DNA from: Methanosarcina sp. MTP4
GTDB lineage: Archaea; Halobacteriota; Methanosarcinia; Methanosarcinales; Methanosarcinaceae
Assembly (NCBI RefSeq): GCF_000970045.1
Contig: NZ_CP009505.1
Coordinates: forward strand, 2,170,001-2,234,000
Direction of reading: 5' to 3'
Length of the DNA: 64,000 bases
Part shown: positions 52,814 to 62,600 of the stretch, in pieces
Numbering within the stretch: position 1 is the first letter of the stretch
Layout: the number at the start of each line of letters is the position of its first letter
The notes under the pieces: model-generated
What the model was told of the DNA's origin: nothing
Databases searched by the model: none
The model's input: only the letters and a program-made list of their open reading frames with translations
Made by a program: the position numbers and the translations under genes

Positions 52814-53264
52814 ATGAAACCTGTCAAAAAAACAAACACTAACAACCCTGGTAATCTTACTCCTTACAGCCACCCTGTTCACATCCGGCTGCCTCAGTGA
52901 GGGTGGAACGAAGTTTTCAATTTCCGATAACGACACGGAAATCGAAGTAGACCTCCCCGGAACCATGGAGGATGAATGGTGTCCGGTTGGCTCCCACGTC
53001 AAGGTCACAAATCCGATCACAAAAAAAGCCCTTGACATGACCGTAATCGGGAAAGAAGAATTCGAAGGGGAAACCCTCTGCAAAGCCGCCCTTGAAACCA
53101 CAGGTGAAGAAGGCACCTCGACCTTCGAATACATGTGGTCCGAAGATAAGAACACAACTGTCTTCACCAAATACGACACCGAAGGAAACGTTTCCCTGAA
53201 ATACATCTCCAAGGACGGAAAGAAGACGATTATTGGTGGAGATGGAAAGACCCTGGAGTTTTGA
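52814..53264 (+). CDS. Small surface lipoprotein with an apparent 1-base frameshift in an A7 run
   Basis: The mature frame (from about 52821) reads a clear lipoprotein signal, TLVILLLTATLFTSGC, and then a domain with DEWCPVGSHVKVTNP, CKAALETTGEEGTSTF and KYISKDGKKTII. The only well-placed ATG (52814, AAGGTGGG just upstream) is in another frame. Removing one A from the run of seven A (52826-52832) gives MKPVKKQTLTTLVILLL, a perfect start. So the gene has a one-base expansion, a sequencing error, or begins at CTG 52821. An intact protein would have about 149 residues. Similar small lipoproteins occur in Methanosarcina; the role is unknown. Confidence 0.6.
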
Positions 53265-53312
53265 GATGAAAATGAATGAAAGAGATGAAAGAGATGAAAG
53301 GGAATGAAATAA
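53265..53312 (+). repeat. Short AGATGAAAG-type repeat past the lipoprotein stop
   Basis: The stop TGA starts a run of GAGATGAAA, GAATGAAAG and AGATGAAAG units of about 9 bp. Confidence 0.6.
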
Positions 53313-53330
53313 AAGAGCTCAAACTTCCCC

Positions 53331-56300
53331 TCATTTCTTTCTTCTGGAAGAGCTAAGCAACAGAAGCACCACAAAAATAAAAACCAGCCCTGTGAAAGCC
53401 GGAGCTTCGGAAATAAAACTTTTAACTGGTTCGGGAATAAAATCTTCAACCGGGCCAAGAATAGATTCGGGATTAAAGCTTTCAACGGATTCCCGGGTCC
53501 CTTTTGAAGAAAAAGGAGAGTCTGAAGCCTTTACGTCGAGGCTCAGGGAATCATGCTGGGAGTAGGTTTTGTCCTCCTCAAAAGAGTAGAAGACATCCGC
53601 TTCAACGGTGTGTTTTCCTTCTTCATTGCCAATCATTTCAAGGGAGATGGTCCTGACATCACTGCCGGGATCAAGCGTATACTTGGCCTGATACATTCCC
53701 CCACCGCTTGTGACAAAATATGAACCCGAAACCGAGACCCCGCTTGGAGGCCTGACAACGAGCTGTACGTTCATTTTTTTGCCTCCGAGAGGGTTCATCA
53801 CCCCCAGGTCGAAAACCGCAGTTTCCCCTACATTGAGCTCTTTTTTAGTGCACTGGAAGGCTACTGACGGGCCTTTCTCGGAAACTTCCAGGGGGATTTC
53901 TTTGTGGTTTTTGTGTTCATTTTCATCGAGGTCAGAGGCTTTGATTTCTATCAGGTGGTCCCCTGCCGACAGAGGCCCCATAACGGTTTTGTAAGCCCCT
54001 TCCTCATGGAAGGTATCTATCAAGGTTCCGTCAATTTCTACCCGGACTGTTTTAATCCCGCTTTCATCCCTGACGAAGAAGTCCAGTTCAAGCTCTTCCC
54101 CGTCCTCGAGAATGGAATCTTCGTCCCCTATTTCGGAAATCCCGGAAACTTCTATCGTGGGAGCCCTGGGGTCTTCCTGCTTCAGGGCCAGGGTGTAAAA
54201 ATCACCCCTGTTTCCCACGTGTATCTGCCCTTCGGTCGGGTAATATGTTTCTTTCTCAACCCTGACCATCACATCACTTTCCTGAATCATTCGGACTTCA
54301 AGGACCCCTTCAAGGTCAGTAGAACCTGTAAAATTGTTCCCGATAAAAACTTCAGCATTGCTGACAGGCTGCCCGAAAGAGTCTTCCACGTTCAAAGTCA
54401 GGGGAACTTTTGCACAGACTATTTCCATTTTAACGCCTGTTAATTCATCATACCCCATTTCCACCTCTTTCATCGATTCAAAGTAATCGGGGTTCAGGAC
54501 GTTTACGATATGAGTTTCTCCCTGGGCAGCTTCGCTGCGGATAAAGCCTTCCTGATCGGTGGACCCGATAAACGTATTGTCAAGATAAACTTCAACCCCT
54601 TCCACCGGCTCCCCGGTACTTTCATCCGCGACCGAAATATCCAGTTTCCCGGAACTCCGGATTTTCTCGACCTGTACCGTGCCGGAAAAATCGTTGTTTG
54701 CCTCGCTTTCTTCCTCGACATACTCCGAATACCCGGCCTTATCCTTCATATCAATATACGCCGTAACCTGATAGTCACCCCCTTCCAGATCCCGGGCAAG
54801 CTTCCAGGAAAATTCGTAGACAGCTGACTCTCCTGCCTGAAGGACAGGAACTTTCTCATAGCCGAGCCTGGAGTCTTCAACATACAGACAGATGTAAAAA
54901 TCTTTTCCCGAACTCAGGCTGCCATGGTTCCCGTACTTTACGGAAAAAGTAACCTCATCTTCGGTTTTCGGGCTTGCAGGGTCCCAGGTAATTTCTTCAA
55001 TTACTAAATCAGGTCCTCCGTCACTTCCGGGTTCTTCCTCACCCTCAGGTTCTTCCTTACTCTCAGGTTCTTCCTTACTCTCAGGTTCTTCCTTACTCTC
55101 AGGTTCTACCTCACTTTCGGGTTCTACCTCACCCTCTGATTCGTCCCCACTTTCGGGTTCTACCTCACCCTCAGGTTCTTCCTCACTTCCAGGTTCTCCC
55201 TCACTTCCAGGTTCTCCCTCACTTCCAGGTTCTCCCTCACTTCCAGGTTCTCCCTCACTTCCAGGTTCTCCCTCACTTCCAGGTTCTCCCTCACTTCCAG
55301 GTTCTCCCTCACTTCCAGGTTCTCCCTCACTTCCAGGTTCTTCCTTACTCTCAGGTTCTTCCTTACTCTCAGGTTCTCCCTCACTTCCAGGTTCTTCCTT
55401 ACTCTCAGGTTCTACCTCACTTTCAGGTTCTACCTCACTTTCAGGTTCTACCTCACCCTCTGATTCGTCCCCACTTTCAGGTTCATCCCCACTTTCAGGT
55501 TCGTCCTCACTTACCTGGAATGTCTTCGAGAAGTTGTTGTTCGTCTCATCGCTTTCCTCGATATCCCCTGAACCCTCGTTTTCGTCCTCCATGTCGATGT
55601 AAGCGGCAACCTTATGTTCACCTTCCAGAACATCCGGGAAATCCGGGTCAACAGTCCAGGTACATTCGCAAACAGAAGATTCTCCGGGCTGGAGATCATC
55701 AACCCATTCATAAGCGACCTGTGAATCATCGACATAGAGACAGATGCCAAAACCATTTCCCGCATTACGGGTCCCCCGGTTGCCGTACATTACTGAAAAA
55801 GTCACTTCGTCCCCGGTTTTCGGAAATTCCGGCATCCATAAGATATCTTCGACAAAGAGGTCGGGGTTTTCGTTTCCACTTACGAAAAAATAATCCTCAA
55901 AATCATTATTCGACTCATCAGTTTCGGGGACCTGGCCGGAGGCATCAATCACCGCAATAACGGAGTGTTCTCCGATTCCCATATCCTCCCCGATATGAAA
56001 TAAAAAATCAACACTTGCACCTTCCCCCGCATCAAGGGGAAACACATCCATCTCCCCTACCAGAGTTCCATCAACAAAAAGAAAAATTACAAAACTTTCA
56101 TTACTCAGGTTCCCGAGATTTGCATATTCCACAGTAAAAATCACGTCATCCCCTATCTGCGGCTCGGGAATATCCGGGACGATTCCCAGAACAGCCAGGT
56201 CAGCCTGTTCTTCGTCAGCTGCCACCGGAATGCAAAGCAAAAGCATCAAAAAAAACACGGAAAAGAGCAATTTTGAATTGGATTTTTTGAATTGAGATGT

Positions 56301-56627
56301 CTTGAATTGAGATGTTTTGAATTGAGATGTCTTGAATTGAGATGTCTTGAATTGAGATGTCTTGAATTGAGATGTCTTGAATTGAGATGTCTTGAATTGA
56401 GATGTCTTGAATTGAGATGTCTTGAATTGAGATGTCTTGAATTGAGATGTCTTGAATTGAGATGTCTTGAATTGAGATATATTGAATTGAGATATATTGA
56501 ATTGAGATGTCTTGAATTGAGATATATTGAATTGAGATATATTGAATTGAGATTTAACAGACCTGGCTGTGATGAAACGAGAGATGTTGATTAAAGATTT
56601 CTTGACCCTGGAATTCCTGAACAGCAA
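53331..56627 (-). CDS. Large CARDB-repeat surface protein with expanded N-terminal and acidic repeats
   Basis: This 1098-residue surface protein starts with about 18 copies of a 5-residue repeat (QFKTS/QFNIS), then a signal helix (LLFSVFFLMLLLCIPVAA). Two CARDB domains follow (ADLAVLGIVPDIPEPQIG..; PDLFVEDILWMPEFPKTG..), an acidic low-complexity linker of about 160 residues (EPGSEGE, EPESKEE), a third CARDB domain, two carboxypeptidase-regulatory-like domains (GKLDISVADESTGEPVEGV; VPLTLNVEDSFGQPVSNA) and Ig-like domains. It ends in a helix and RRKK. TTG at 56627 has GGGGGG upstream. An N-terminal tail before a signal peptide is odd. Confidence 0.85.
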   Translation of the reverse strand: MLFRNSRVKKSLINISRFITARSVKSQFNISQFNISQFKTSQFNISQFNISQFKTSQFKTSQFKTSQFKTSQFKTSQFKTSQFKTSQFKTSQFKTSQFKTSQFKTSQFKTSQFKKSNSKLLFSVFFLMLLLCIPVAADEEQADLAVLGIVPDIPEPQIGDDVIFTVEYANLGNLSNESFVIFLFVDGTLVGEMDVFPLDAGEGASVDFLFHIGEDMGIGEHSVIAVIDASGQVPETDESNNDFEDYFFVSGNENPDLFVEDILWMPEFPKTGDEVTFSVMYGNRGTRNAGNGFGICLYVDDSQVAYEWVDDLQPGESSVCECTWTVDPDFPDVLEGEHKVAAYIDMEDENEGSGDIEESDETNNNFSKTFQVSEDEPESGDEPESGDESEGEVEPESEVEPESEVEPESKEEPGSEGEPESKEEPESKEEPGSEGEPGSEGEPGSEGEPGSEGEPGSEGEPGSEGEPGSEGEPGSEGEPGSEEEPEGEVEPESGDESEGEVEPESEVEPESKEEPESKEEPESKEEPEGEEEPGSDGGPDLVIEEITWDPASPKTEDEVTFSVKYGNHGSLSSGKDFYICLYVEDSRLGYEKVPVLQAGESAVYEFSWKLARDLEGGDYQVTAYIDMKDKAGYSEYVEEESEANNDFSGTVQVEKIRSSGKLDISVADESTGEPVEGVEVYLDNTFIGSTDQEGFIRSEAAQGETHIVNVLNPDYFESMKEVEMGYDELTGVKMEIVCAKVPLTLNVEDSFGQPVSNAEVFIGNNFTGSTDLEGVLEVRMIQESDVMVRVEKETYYPTEGQIHVGNRGDFYTLALKQEDPRAPTIEVSGISEIGDEDSILEDGEELELDFFVRDESGIKTVRVEIDGTLIDTFHEEGAYKTVMGPLSAGDHLIEIKASDLDENEHKNHKEIPLEVSEKGPSVAFQCTKKELNVGETAVFDLGVMNPLGGKKMNVQLVVRPPSGVSVSGSYFVTSGGGMYQAKYTLDPGSDVRTISLEMIGNEEGKHTVEADVFYSFEEDKTYSQHDSLSLDVKASDSPFSSKGTRESVESFNPESILGPVEDFIPEPVKSFISEAPAFTGLVFIFVVLLLLSSSRRKK
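55020..55505 (-). repeat. Acidic coding repeats (EPGSEGE/EPESKEE)
   Basis: Units of about 18 bp (CCCTCACTTCCAGGTTCT on the plus strand) are repeated at least nine times in a row, flanked by variants ending TTCCTTACTC and TACCTCACTT. They code for the acidic linker between CARDB domains. Blocks of variants are themselves duplicated. Confidence 0.9.
56289..56560 (-). repeat. 15-bp in-frame tandem repeat, about 18 units, before the signal helix
   Basis: The unit GAATTGAGATGTCTT, with variant GAATTGAGATATATT, codes for QFKTS/QFNIS on the minus strand. It lies between the TTG start and the signal helix. The 15-bp period keeps the frame open. Confidence 0.93.
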
Positions 56628-56767
56628 TAACGATCCCCCCGAGAATAAGAAAGGAATCCGATTCTTCCTTTAAAGTTTTGAGCAGGCATTAAAAAATGAA
56701 AAATAGGGTTTACTTTTTCATCACCGATTTTTCAGCATTACGCGTTCATCTCATCTGTTCTTCAACA

Positions 56768-57508
56768 TCAGGATTTCCGCCTAGTTCTGAAAAAGGCGAC
56801 TCCCGCAAAAGCCAGCAAAGCGCACACAACCCCAGGCCCTGGTACGGTTTCAGCTTGTGTGCCTGTCCCCTTGCCACCGTCCGGGTCCCCTTCCCCATCG
56901 GTGGGCTCAGGCACCTCCTCTATGTCTTCGGAAACCTCATTTACGACAAAGGGATGGGTAAGCGATATGGGGTAATAACTGTCCTTGTTGTTTTCCGGAT
57001 AGTACAGCCCGGTCAGGTGAAGGGTAAAAGTGCCAACCTTATCGGCTTTGACATTCAGGTACACGGTCCTTGCCTGCCCCGGCGGAACCGTGAAGGTCCC
57101 GTAGACAGTTCCGGCAGCAGCAGCCTGTCCGAACCCTTCCCCATTTACATGAATCCCGGCAGGAACACTGACTCGCACGTCCACGCTCAGGTTAACTTCG
57201 TTAATGGTCGGGTTATCCATGTACATCTCTATCAACCCGTCATCCCCCGAATCAATCACATCGTTGACAGGCCTGAGCTTGACAACCGGCCCGACCCTGA
57301 ACTTTCCCTCACTGCTCACCTGAGCTTCCTCGGGAGCTGGCTCATCATCGTCTTCATCTACACAGTAAGACACACTTTCCGTCTCACATTCTTCCAGGCT
57401 TTCCGTTTCACACCCTTCCGTGCGGGTATCCCCGGTCCCTGCAGCGGGAACTAAAATAAGCATCAAACAAAAAACGATTATAATGAACTTAATAACGAAT
57501 TTATTCAC
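56768..57508 (-). CDS. Secreted surface protein with PGF-CTERM-like tail
   Basis: This 246-residue protein has a signal helix (FVIKFIIIVFCLMLILVPAAG), a Cys/Glu-rich mature start, one Ig-like domain (KLRPVNDVIDSGDDGLIEMYM to LTGLYYPE) and a Gly/Asp linker. The end is PGPGVVCALLAFAGVAFF followed by RTRRKS, similar to the PGF-CTERM sorting signal processed by archaeosortase. It should be cell-surface anchored. It is transcribed in the same direction as the CARDB protein gene 140 bases beyond. The Cys pattern (CETESLEECETESVSYC) is a small repeat. Confidence 0.82.
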   Translation of the reverse strand: MNKFVIKFIIIVFCLMLILVPAAGTGDTRTEGCETESLEECETESVSYCVDEDDDEPAPEEAQVSSEGKFRVGPVVKLRPVNDVIDSGDDGLIEMYMDNPTINEVNLSVDVRVSVPAGIHVNGEGFGQAAAAGTVYGTFTVPPGQARTVYLNVKADKVGTFTLHLTGLYYPENNKDSYYPISLTHPFVVNEVSEDIEEVPEPTDGEGDPDGGKGTGTQAETVPGPGVVCALLAFAGVAFFRTRRKS

Positions 57509-57872
57509 ACTATCCCCCTATACGGAAAGAGCATTTTTATTTAAAAGGCTTTTGGATTATTGCTTAGAAATCAACATCGGGGGAAATTAATTTAAATAGA
57601 TTTTATTAAAATTAGAATATATGACAAATGTGCAGCAGAATATACAAAAAATCTATTCTGATAACTATAAGATGTACAGCGGGATGACCAAAAAAGGTAT
57701 TTCAATGACTGACGGGGGGTATTTTCAAAAATCTGTTTCAGGAAATTTGCATAGATAGGAATCTAGCCCAATTTACAACCGATTTTTATAGTAAGCGCCA
57801 TAAGTTTCTATTGTAGATAAGTTAAAGTTAATCCCGATAAAATATTTTACATAAAAATCAGGTAGACTTATC
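57509..57872. other. Divergent spacer
   Basis: AT-rich DNA of about 360 bases between the divergent surface protein and amidotransferase genes. TATA-like ATTTTTATAGTAAG (about 57783-57796) and AAATATTTTACATAAAA lie before the amidotransferase start. Nothing else is seen. Confidence 0.4.
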
Positions 57873-58568
57873 ATGAAACTCCACTGCCTCCAGCACTCAG
57901 CCATAAACACCCTCGGCACAATCGAAGAATACGCCGAAACCAGAGGCTACCCCCTGGAATCTACCCGCTTTTATGAAACCGAAAAGCAGCCCGAAATGGA
58001 CTCCTTTGACCTCCTGATCATCATGGGCGGGCCAATGGGCATCTGCGACTATGCCGAAAACCCCTGGCTCATAGTTGAAAAGCAGTTCATCAAACAGGTC
58101 ATCGCAGCAGGGAAACCGGTGCTCGGGATCTGCCTGGGGGCGCAGTTGCTTGCCGATGTGCTCGGCGCAAAGGTGTTTGAAAACGGAAACAGGGAAATGG
58201 GCTGGTACCCGATCCGAAAAGCCCCAACCGGGGACAAAACAAAATTTCTGGAAGGGCTGCCGGAAGAGATCACGGTCTTTCACTGGCACGGGCGGACTTT
58301 TGACCTGCCGGAAGGGGCGGTGCACCTTTTCGAGAGCGAAGGGTGCAGGAACCAGGCTTTCATTTATGATGGAAGAGTTGTTGCGATGCAGTTCCACCCC
58401 GAAGTGCACGATGAAAGAGTTGAGTCCATGATCAGCAGGTTCGGAGAGGAGATAGGAAATGGCCCGTTTATCCAGGAAAAGGAGGAGATGCTTGGGCAGG
58501 AAGAGTATCTTACCGGGTCAAAGGAATTTATGTTTTCGGTGCTGGATAATTTTGAAGAAATAGTTTAA
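57873..58568 (+). CDS. Class I glutamine amidotransferase (GuaA-like GATase domain alone)
   Basis: This 231-residue protein is a free-standing GATase1 domain: LLIIMGGPMGICDY, the nucleophile elbow GICLGAQLLADVLG (Cys), and MQFHPEVHDE (catalytic His-x-Glu). The pattern resembles the YfeJ/GMP synthase-like GATase group used as stand-alone amidase or hydrolase. It would release ammonia from glutamine or a gamma-glutamyl compound. It stands alone, so its synthase partner is not visible. It is intact and of normal length. Confidence 0.92.
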   Translation: MKLHCLQHSAINTLGTIEEYAETRGYPLESTRFYETEKQPEMDSFDLLIIMGGPMGICDYAENPWLIVEKQFIKQVIAAGKPVLGICLGAQLLADVLGAKVFENGNREMGWYPIRKAPTGDKTKFLEGLPEEITVFHWHGRTFDLPEGAVHLFESEGCRNQAFIYDGRVVAMQFHPEVHDERVESMISRFGEEIGNGPFIQEKEEMLGQEEYLTGSKEFMFSVLDNFEEIV

Positions 58569-59685
58569 AGAGATAGAAGCTCAAAATCATATAAATCTTC
58601 AGGCACATTTCCCTGCAGGCAAAAATTTGGTGCCCATATATTAATCAAGGCACCGAGAATGTTGCCGCACATGACGAGACTGGCTACTTGAGAGGAGCCT
58701 TTTGGCCCCACAACAGCGTCCAAAAGGGACCTGAAATACCTATTTTCCAAATACCTTAGCTTTTTTAAACAAAGTGCCTTTTTAGCAAATCTCTCTTTTA
58801 CCAAACGGCATCAGAATTGATAACAATGAAAATCTCAGAATAGTGCCTCACAGGACCTATTTTTCTCAAGGATTATATCATTGAGCCAACACAATAAGAA
58901 TAATGCAACTGTCTCAAGGTCGTATTATCATATTTCACTGTATATATATTACACTCAAGTAAATATATGATCTAAGAAAACAATTTAAGACTGTAGCCTG
59001 AGAGGTACAAGCAAAGCTGCATCTTGAGAGCTACAAGCAAAGCGACAGACAATACAACAAGACCACAGAGTAAAAACAAAAAAGTGCAGAACCTATCAGG
59101 ATGAAGAAAGTCAGCAATGACTTGGAGAAGTGGGGAAATTATCAGGAAAGCGGCACATATCCCGCGGGTTGGGGAAATTTAAAAGCATTGTGATCAAGCA
59201 CCTTGTTTTTAAAACCGTGGGGGTCTACACAAAAAACAGGAATCTAACCGAAAAACGGAAAATATGCAGTGCCGCTCCGAGGGGATTTAGGAAAAAAGAT
59301 CTAAATCCCTTATCCCTTTTATACCCACAAGATGCTCTTTTTACCGGACTCTCTTTTTACCGTGCCTTCTTTTTAAGCATGTCTCCTCCCTTAAGCCCGG
59401 TCTCACTTCCCGACTCCGATATGAAAAAAAAGCCAGCAACCGCAAAAAAATCTGCTAAATCTCACGAACCCTTCCTGCAAGAAATGATGGTTCACGAAAT
59501 GCTCGCTTTTGAGATGCTCGTTAGTGAATTATTACTCATAAGATGGCCACGGAAACTTTTCTGAGCTGTAAACCTGGACTCCTTATTTTTTCTGCCCACG
59601 ATAGCTTAATTTATGTTATATGCTAACATGTATCATTGTAACATAATTTCCCAAATAACATTAGATACTTGACTGGAGATAAAAA
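58569..59685. other. 1.1-kb spacer with no supported gene
   Basis: AT-rich DNA. A minus-strand frame at 58565-58804 and a plus-strand frame at 59130-59564 lack start signals and recognisable motifs. GAGAGGTACAAGCAAAGC and GAGAGCTACAAGCAAAGC (about 59000 and 59026) are an imperfect direct repeat. A TATA-like TTTATGTTATATGC (about 59611-59624) suits the symporter genes. Confidence 0.5.
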
Positions 59686-59865
59686 ATGCTAGGAATTTAT
59701 GATCCCCAGATCTGGATTGCATATGTTCTCTGCTTTTTGAGCGCATTCGGATGCATCCTATACGGTGCTCTGAAGTGGAATGTGGGTGCGGAAGAAGAAA
59801 TTGAAAAAGAAATTGCCGAGTGCCCAAAACGGATTGAAAGTGCGGAAAAGGAGGCTGCGGAGTAA
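59686..59865 (+). CDS. Symporter small accessory protein, 59 residues
   Basis: This short protein starts MLGIYDPQIWIAYVLCFLSA, with one hydrophobic helix (about 8-30) and a charged C-terminal helix (EEEIEKEIAECPKRIESAEK). It overlaps the start of the sodium:solute symporter gene by one base (TAATG), a strong sign of coupled translation. Methanogen SSS-family symporters are often preceded by such a small partner, comparable to the small subunits of other SSS transporters. Function: assembly or stability of the transporter, by inference. Confidence 0.85.
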   Translation: MLGIYDPQIWIAYVLCFLSAFGCILYGALKWNVGAEEEIEKEIAECPKRIESAEKEAAE

Positions 59866-61451
59866 TGGCAGTAAACACCCCGGTTTTTGGAGTAATAGTC
59901 CTGCTCTATCTGATGGTAATCTTCTATCTCGGATGGCTGGGCTACAAAAAAACGAAAGATATAGATGACTACATGATCGCAGGGCGGAAAATTCATTCTT
60001 ACATCCTTGCCCTGTCATATGGTGCGACTTTCATCAGTACTTCTGCAATAGTCGGGTTCGGAGGAGCTGCAGGAGCCCTTGGGATGGGACTTTTGTGGCT
60101 CACGTTCATGAACGTATTTGTGGGAATATTTGTTGCATTCGTTTTATTCGGGTCAAGGACAAGGCGCATCGGGCGCAACCTCAACGCCGTCACCTTCCCG
60201 GAACTGCTGGGAAAACGTTTCCAGTCAAGGTTTATACAGGGTTTTTCCGGAATCCTTATCGGGCTCTTCATGCCCCTTTACGCGGGGATCGTACTCATCG
60301 GGGCTGCCAGGTTCCTTGAAACCGCACTCGGGATAAATTATGATGTCGCTGTTTTGATCTTTACAATTATAATCGCCGCCTATGTGATAACGGGCGGGCT
60401 GATTGCGGTCATGTACACCGATGCCCTCCAGGGAACCCTCATGTTCGTGGGAATGGGAATTCTTATGGTCCTGACCTACTCGAAACTTGGCGGTGTTGCG
60501 GAGGCGCACCGGATGCTCACCGACATGGCTCCGCTGGTCCCCGAAGCTCTGGCTAAAGGAGGGCACCTTGGCTGGACTGCAATGCCGGCCTTAGGCTCCC
60601 CTATCTGGTGGACTCTCGTCTCGACCCTTGTCCTTGGTGTCGGAGTGGGAGTACTCGCCCAGCCCCAGCTTGCAGTCAGGTTCATGACGGTTAAGGACGA
60701 CAGGGCCCTGAACAGGGCAATCCTTGTCGGTGGCCCATTCATCTTCATGATGACGGGGGTCGCATTTACCGTGGGAGCCCTTTCGAATGCCTACTTCTAC
60801 AAAACACAAGGCTTAATCTCACTTGCTGTTGCAAAAGGAAATACGGACCTTATCATCCCGGAATACATCAACAGCTCAATGCCTGATGTTTTTGTGATGC
60901 TTTTCATGCTGACACTACTTGCCGCCGCTATGTCCACGTTGAGTTCCCAGTTCCATACGATGGGAACGGCAATAGGACACGATTTTTACCGGGAGTACAT
61001 AAAGAAAGGTGAGTATGGAAAGGCCGTCACCGTAACCAAACTGGGAATTGCAATAACCATCCTTATAAGTGTAATCCTTGCCTACATCCTGCCCATAAGC
61101 ATCATTGCAAGGGCAACCGCAATATTCTTCGGGCTCTGTGCCGCTGCCTTCCTCCCGATGTATTCAGGCGCCCTTTTCTGGAAGCGCATGACAAAAGAAG
61201 GAGCAATCGCAAGCCTCCTTGTCGGGACTTTCAGCAGCCTCTTCTGGCTCACTTTCGTGCATGCAAAAGAAGCCGCACCCCTTGGGATAAGCCAGGCTCT
61301 TTTCGGAAAAACGACTCTGCTTTCCGGCACCTGTACCGTTGTTGACCCGATACTCGTCGCAACACCCCTTGCCCTGATCGTGGCAGTCGTCGTGAGCCTG
61401 GCAACTAAACCGCCTTCTGAAGAGCACTTAAAAGCCTGCTACGGCGAGTAA
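59865..61451 (+). CDS. Sodium:solute symporter (SSS family)
   Basis: This 528-residue membrane protein has about 13 helices with the LeuT-like core of SSS symporters. TM1 (GVIVLLYLMVIFYLGWLGYKKTKDIDDYMIAGRK), the unwound helix with SYGATFISTSAIVGFGGAAG, and the AAAMSTLSSQFHTMG segment that forms the second sodium site are present. It uses the sodium gradient to import a solute, probably a monocarboxylate or amino acid; the exact substrate cannot be told. It follows its small partner directly. A hairpin with a T run beyond the stop probably ends the transcript. Confidence 0.93.
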   Translation: MAVNTPVFGVIVLLYLMVIFYLGWLGYKKTKDIDDYMIAGRKIHSYILALSYGATFISTSAIVGFGGAAGALGMGLLWLTFMNVFVGIFVAFVLFGSRTRRIGRNLNAVTFPELLGKRFQSRFIQGFSGILIGLFMPLYAGIVLIGAARFLETALGINYDVAVLIFTIIIAAYVITGGLIAVMYTDALQGTLMFVGMGILMVLTYSKLGGVAEAHRMLTDMAPLVPEALAKGGHLGWTAMPALGSPIWWTLVSTLVLGVGVGVLAQPQLAVRFMTVKDDRALNRAILVGGPFIFMMTGVAFTVGALSNAYFYKTQGLISLAVAKGNTDLIIPEYINSSMPDVFVMLFMLTLLAAAMSTLSSQFHTMGTAIGHDFYREYIKKGEYGKAVTVTKLGIAITILISVILAYILPISIIARATAIFFGLCAAAFLPMYSGALFWKRMTKEGAIASLLVGTFSSLFWLTFVHAKEAAPLGISQALFGKTTLLSGTCTVVDPILVATPLALIVAVVVSLATKPPSEEHLKACYGE

Positions 61452-61542
61452 GAAAACCGTAAGCTTTGGAAATACTTCATGAACACTTAATGGATGCTCT
61501 GTAAAGATATCTTAAATACCTCCTAAATACTTCATAGAATAC

Positions 61543-61580
61543 TTCGTGGACACCTCAGTCCACGAACTTCTTTTTATTTT
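61543..61580 (+). terminator. Hairpin terminator of the symporter genes
   Basis: TTCGTGGAC and GTCCACGAA (61543-61566) form a 9-bp stem with a six-base loop, followed by CTTCTTTTTATTTT. It lies 92 bases past the symporter stop. Confidence 0.7.
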
Positions 61581-62059
61581 GAAAGTGCACTCAAATCCGA
61601 CTTTCAGTCCCGAACGCACACATCTACATGTAAAAAAATTCATCATTTATTTTGCACCACTCTAGAGCCTTTTCGCTTCAAAAAATATGGAATTATGAAA
61701 GGAAAATGCTTTCAAAAATCTGCCCTGAATCCGGGCTTGAATAGGAAACTTCGGATCAAATTAAGAATTTTTGGCGAATAAAATACTAAATTTCAAAAAA
61801 AAATCACAGAAATTAATAAAAAATATCAGTAAGTTCACCCCCTTGGATAAGCTGCACGTTAGCGTAAATTGGAAACTTCCGGAACATAATAATATAAAAG
61901 TGATAGATAGCTATATATACAAATCAATATTATAACTTTATTGTAAATATAAAATCGTTATGTTTACACAAATTGCCTAAAGTTTGGATTTATAGGTTGA
62001 AATCCAAAAACGGATTACTGGTTCTAATTGCCAGACAGGATTTCCCCAAATACAGGCAA

Positions 62060-62160
62060 AAAGACGGAAAGGTAAAAACGGAAAGGTAAAAACGGAAAGG
62101 TAAAAACGGAACAGACAAAAACGGAAAGGTAAAAACGGAACAGACAAAAACGGAAAGGAT
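62060..62160 (+). repeat. Composite AAAACGGAA tandem repeat
   Basis: Two units alternate: AAAACGGAAAGGTA (14 bp) and AAAACGGAACAGAC (14-15 bp). About seven units are present in the order A-A-A-B-A-B-A. Noncoding. Confidence 0.85.
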
Positions 62161-62600
62161 CTCAGGGCAAGGCGAAGAGAGTATGTCCTCAGGTACAGCT
62201 GGCCATCTGTATGCTCCGTGGATCAAATATATCTTTCTTCTGCCATGTCCGGGACTTGATGTTTAATTTCAACAAATTCCAGAAAATTATTTGCCTGTAT
62301 AATTAAAGTCTTTTTTCACTTACTTTAATATTTCGATTTCGTTTTACTTTTCCCGGAATATTGTAGAAACTGGTGCGTTTTTTCCTGTAAATGCCCTGTT
62401 TTAGTTCATAAGTAGAGAAATCCGGCAAAAAAGCCAACTGTCGAAAGAAAGGATAATTTACTGCTTTTTGAGCCTGAAAGGCCTGGAAAATAAGGAGATT
62501 GGAACTGATAACAGTAAATATATATAAAAATTGACATGGCCGTATAGCTTCCAGACCTTGAGGGAATCTTTATTCTATCATCCATGATTGTTGTACTCTT

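Larger units (their letters stand above)
61452..62600. other. 1.15-kb spacer with terminator and tandem repeats
   Basis: It contains the terminator (61543-61580), an AT-rich part with repeated ATATATACAAAT-like runs near 61900, the AAAACGGAA array (62060-62160), and a TATA-like AAATATATATAAAAA (about 62515-62529) ahead of the hydrolase gene. No gene is seen. Confidence 0.45.

Noticed and set aside
58565-58804. Minus-strand frame of 79 codons overlapping the amidotransferase end
   Set aside because: It begins with TTG without a Shine-Dalgarno and shows no recognisable domain; kept only as an unlikely possibility.
59130-59564. Plus-strand frame of 144 codons
   Set aside because: Low-complexity, Pro/Ser/Lys-rich with no fold pattern; the start is a GTG in AT-rich spacer. 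I could not support it.
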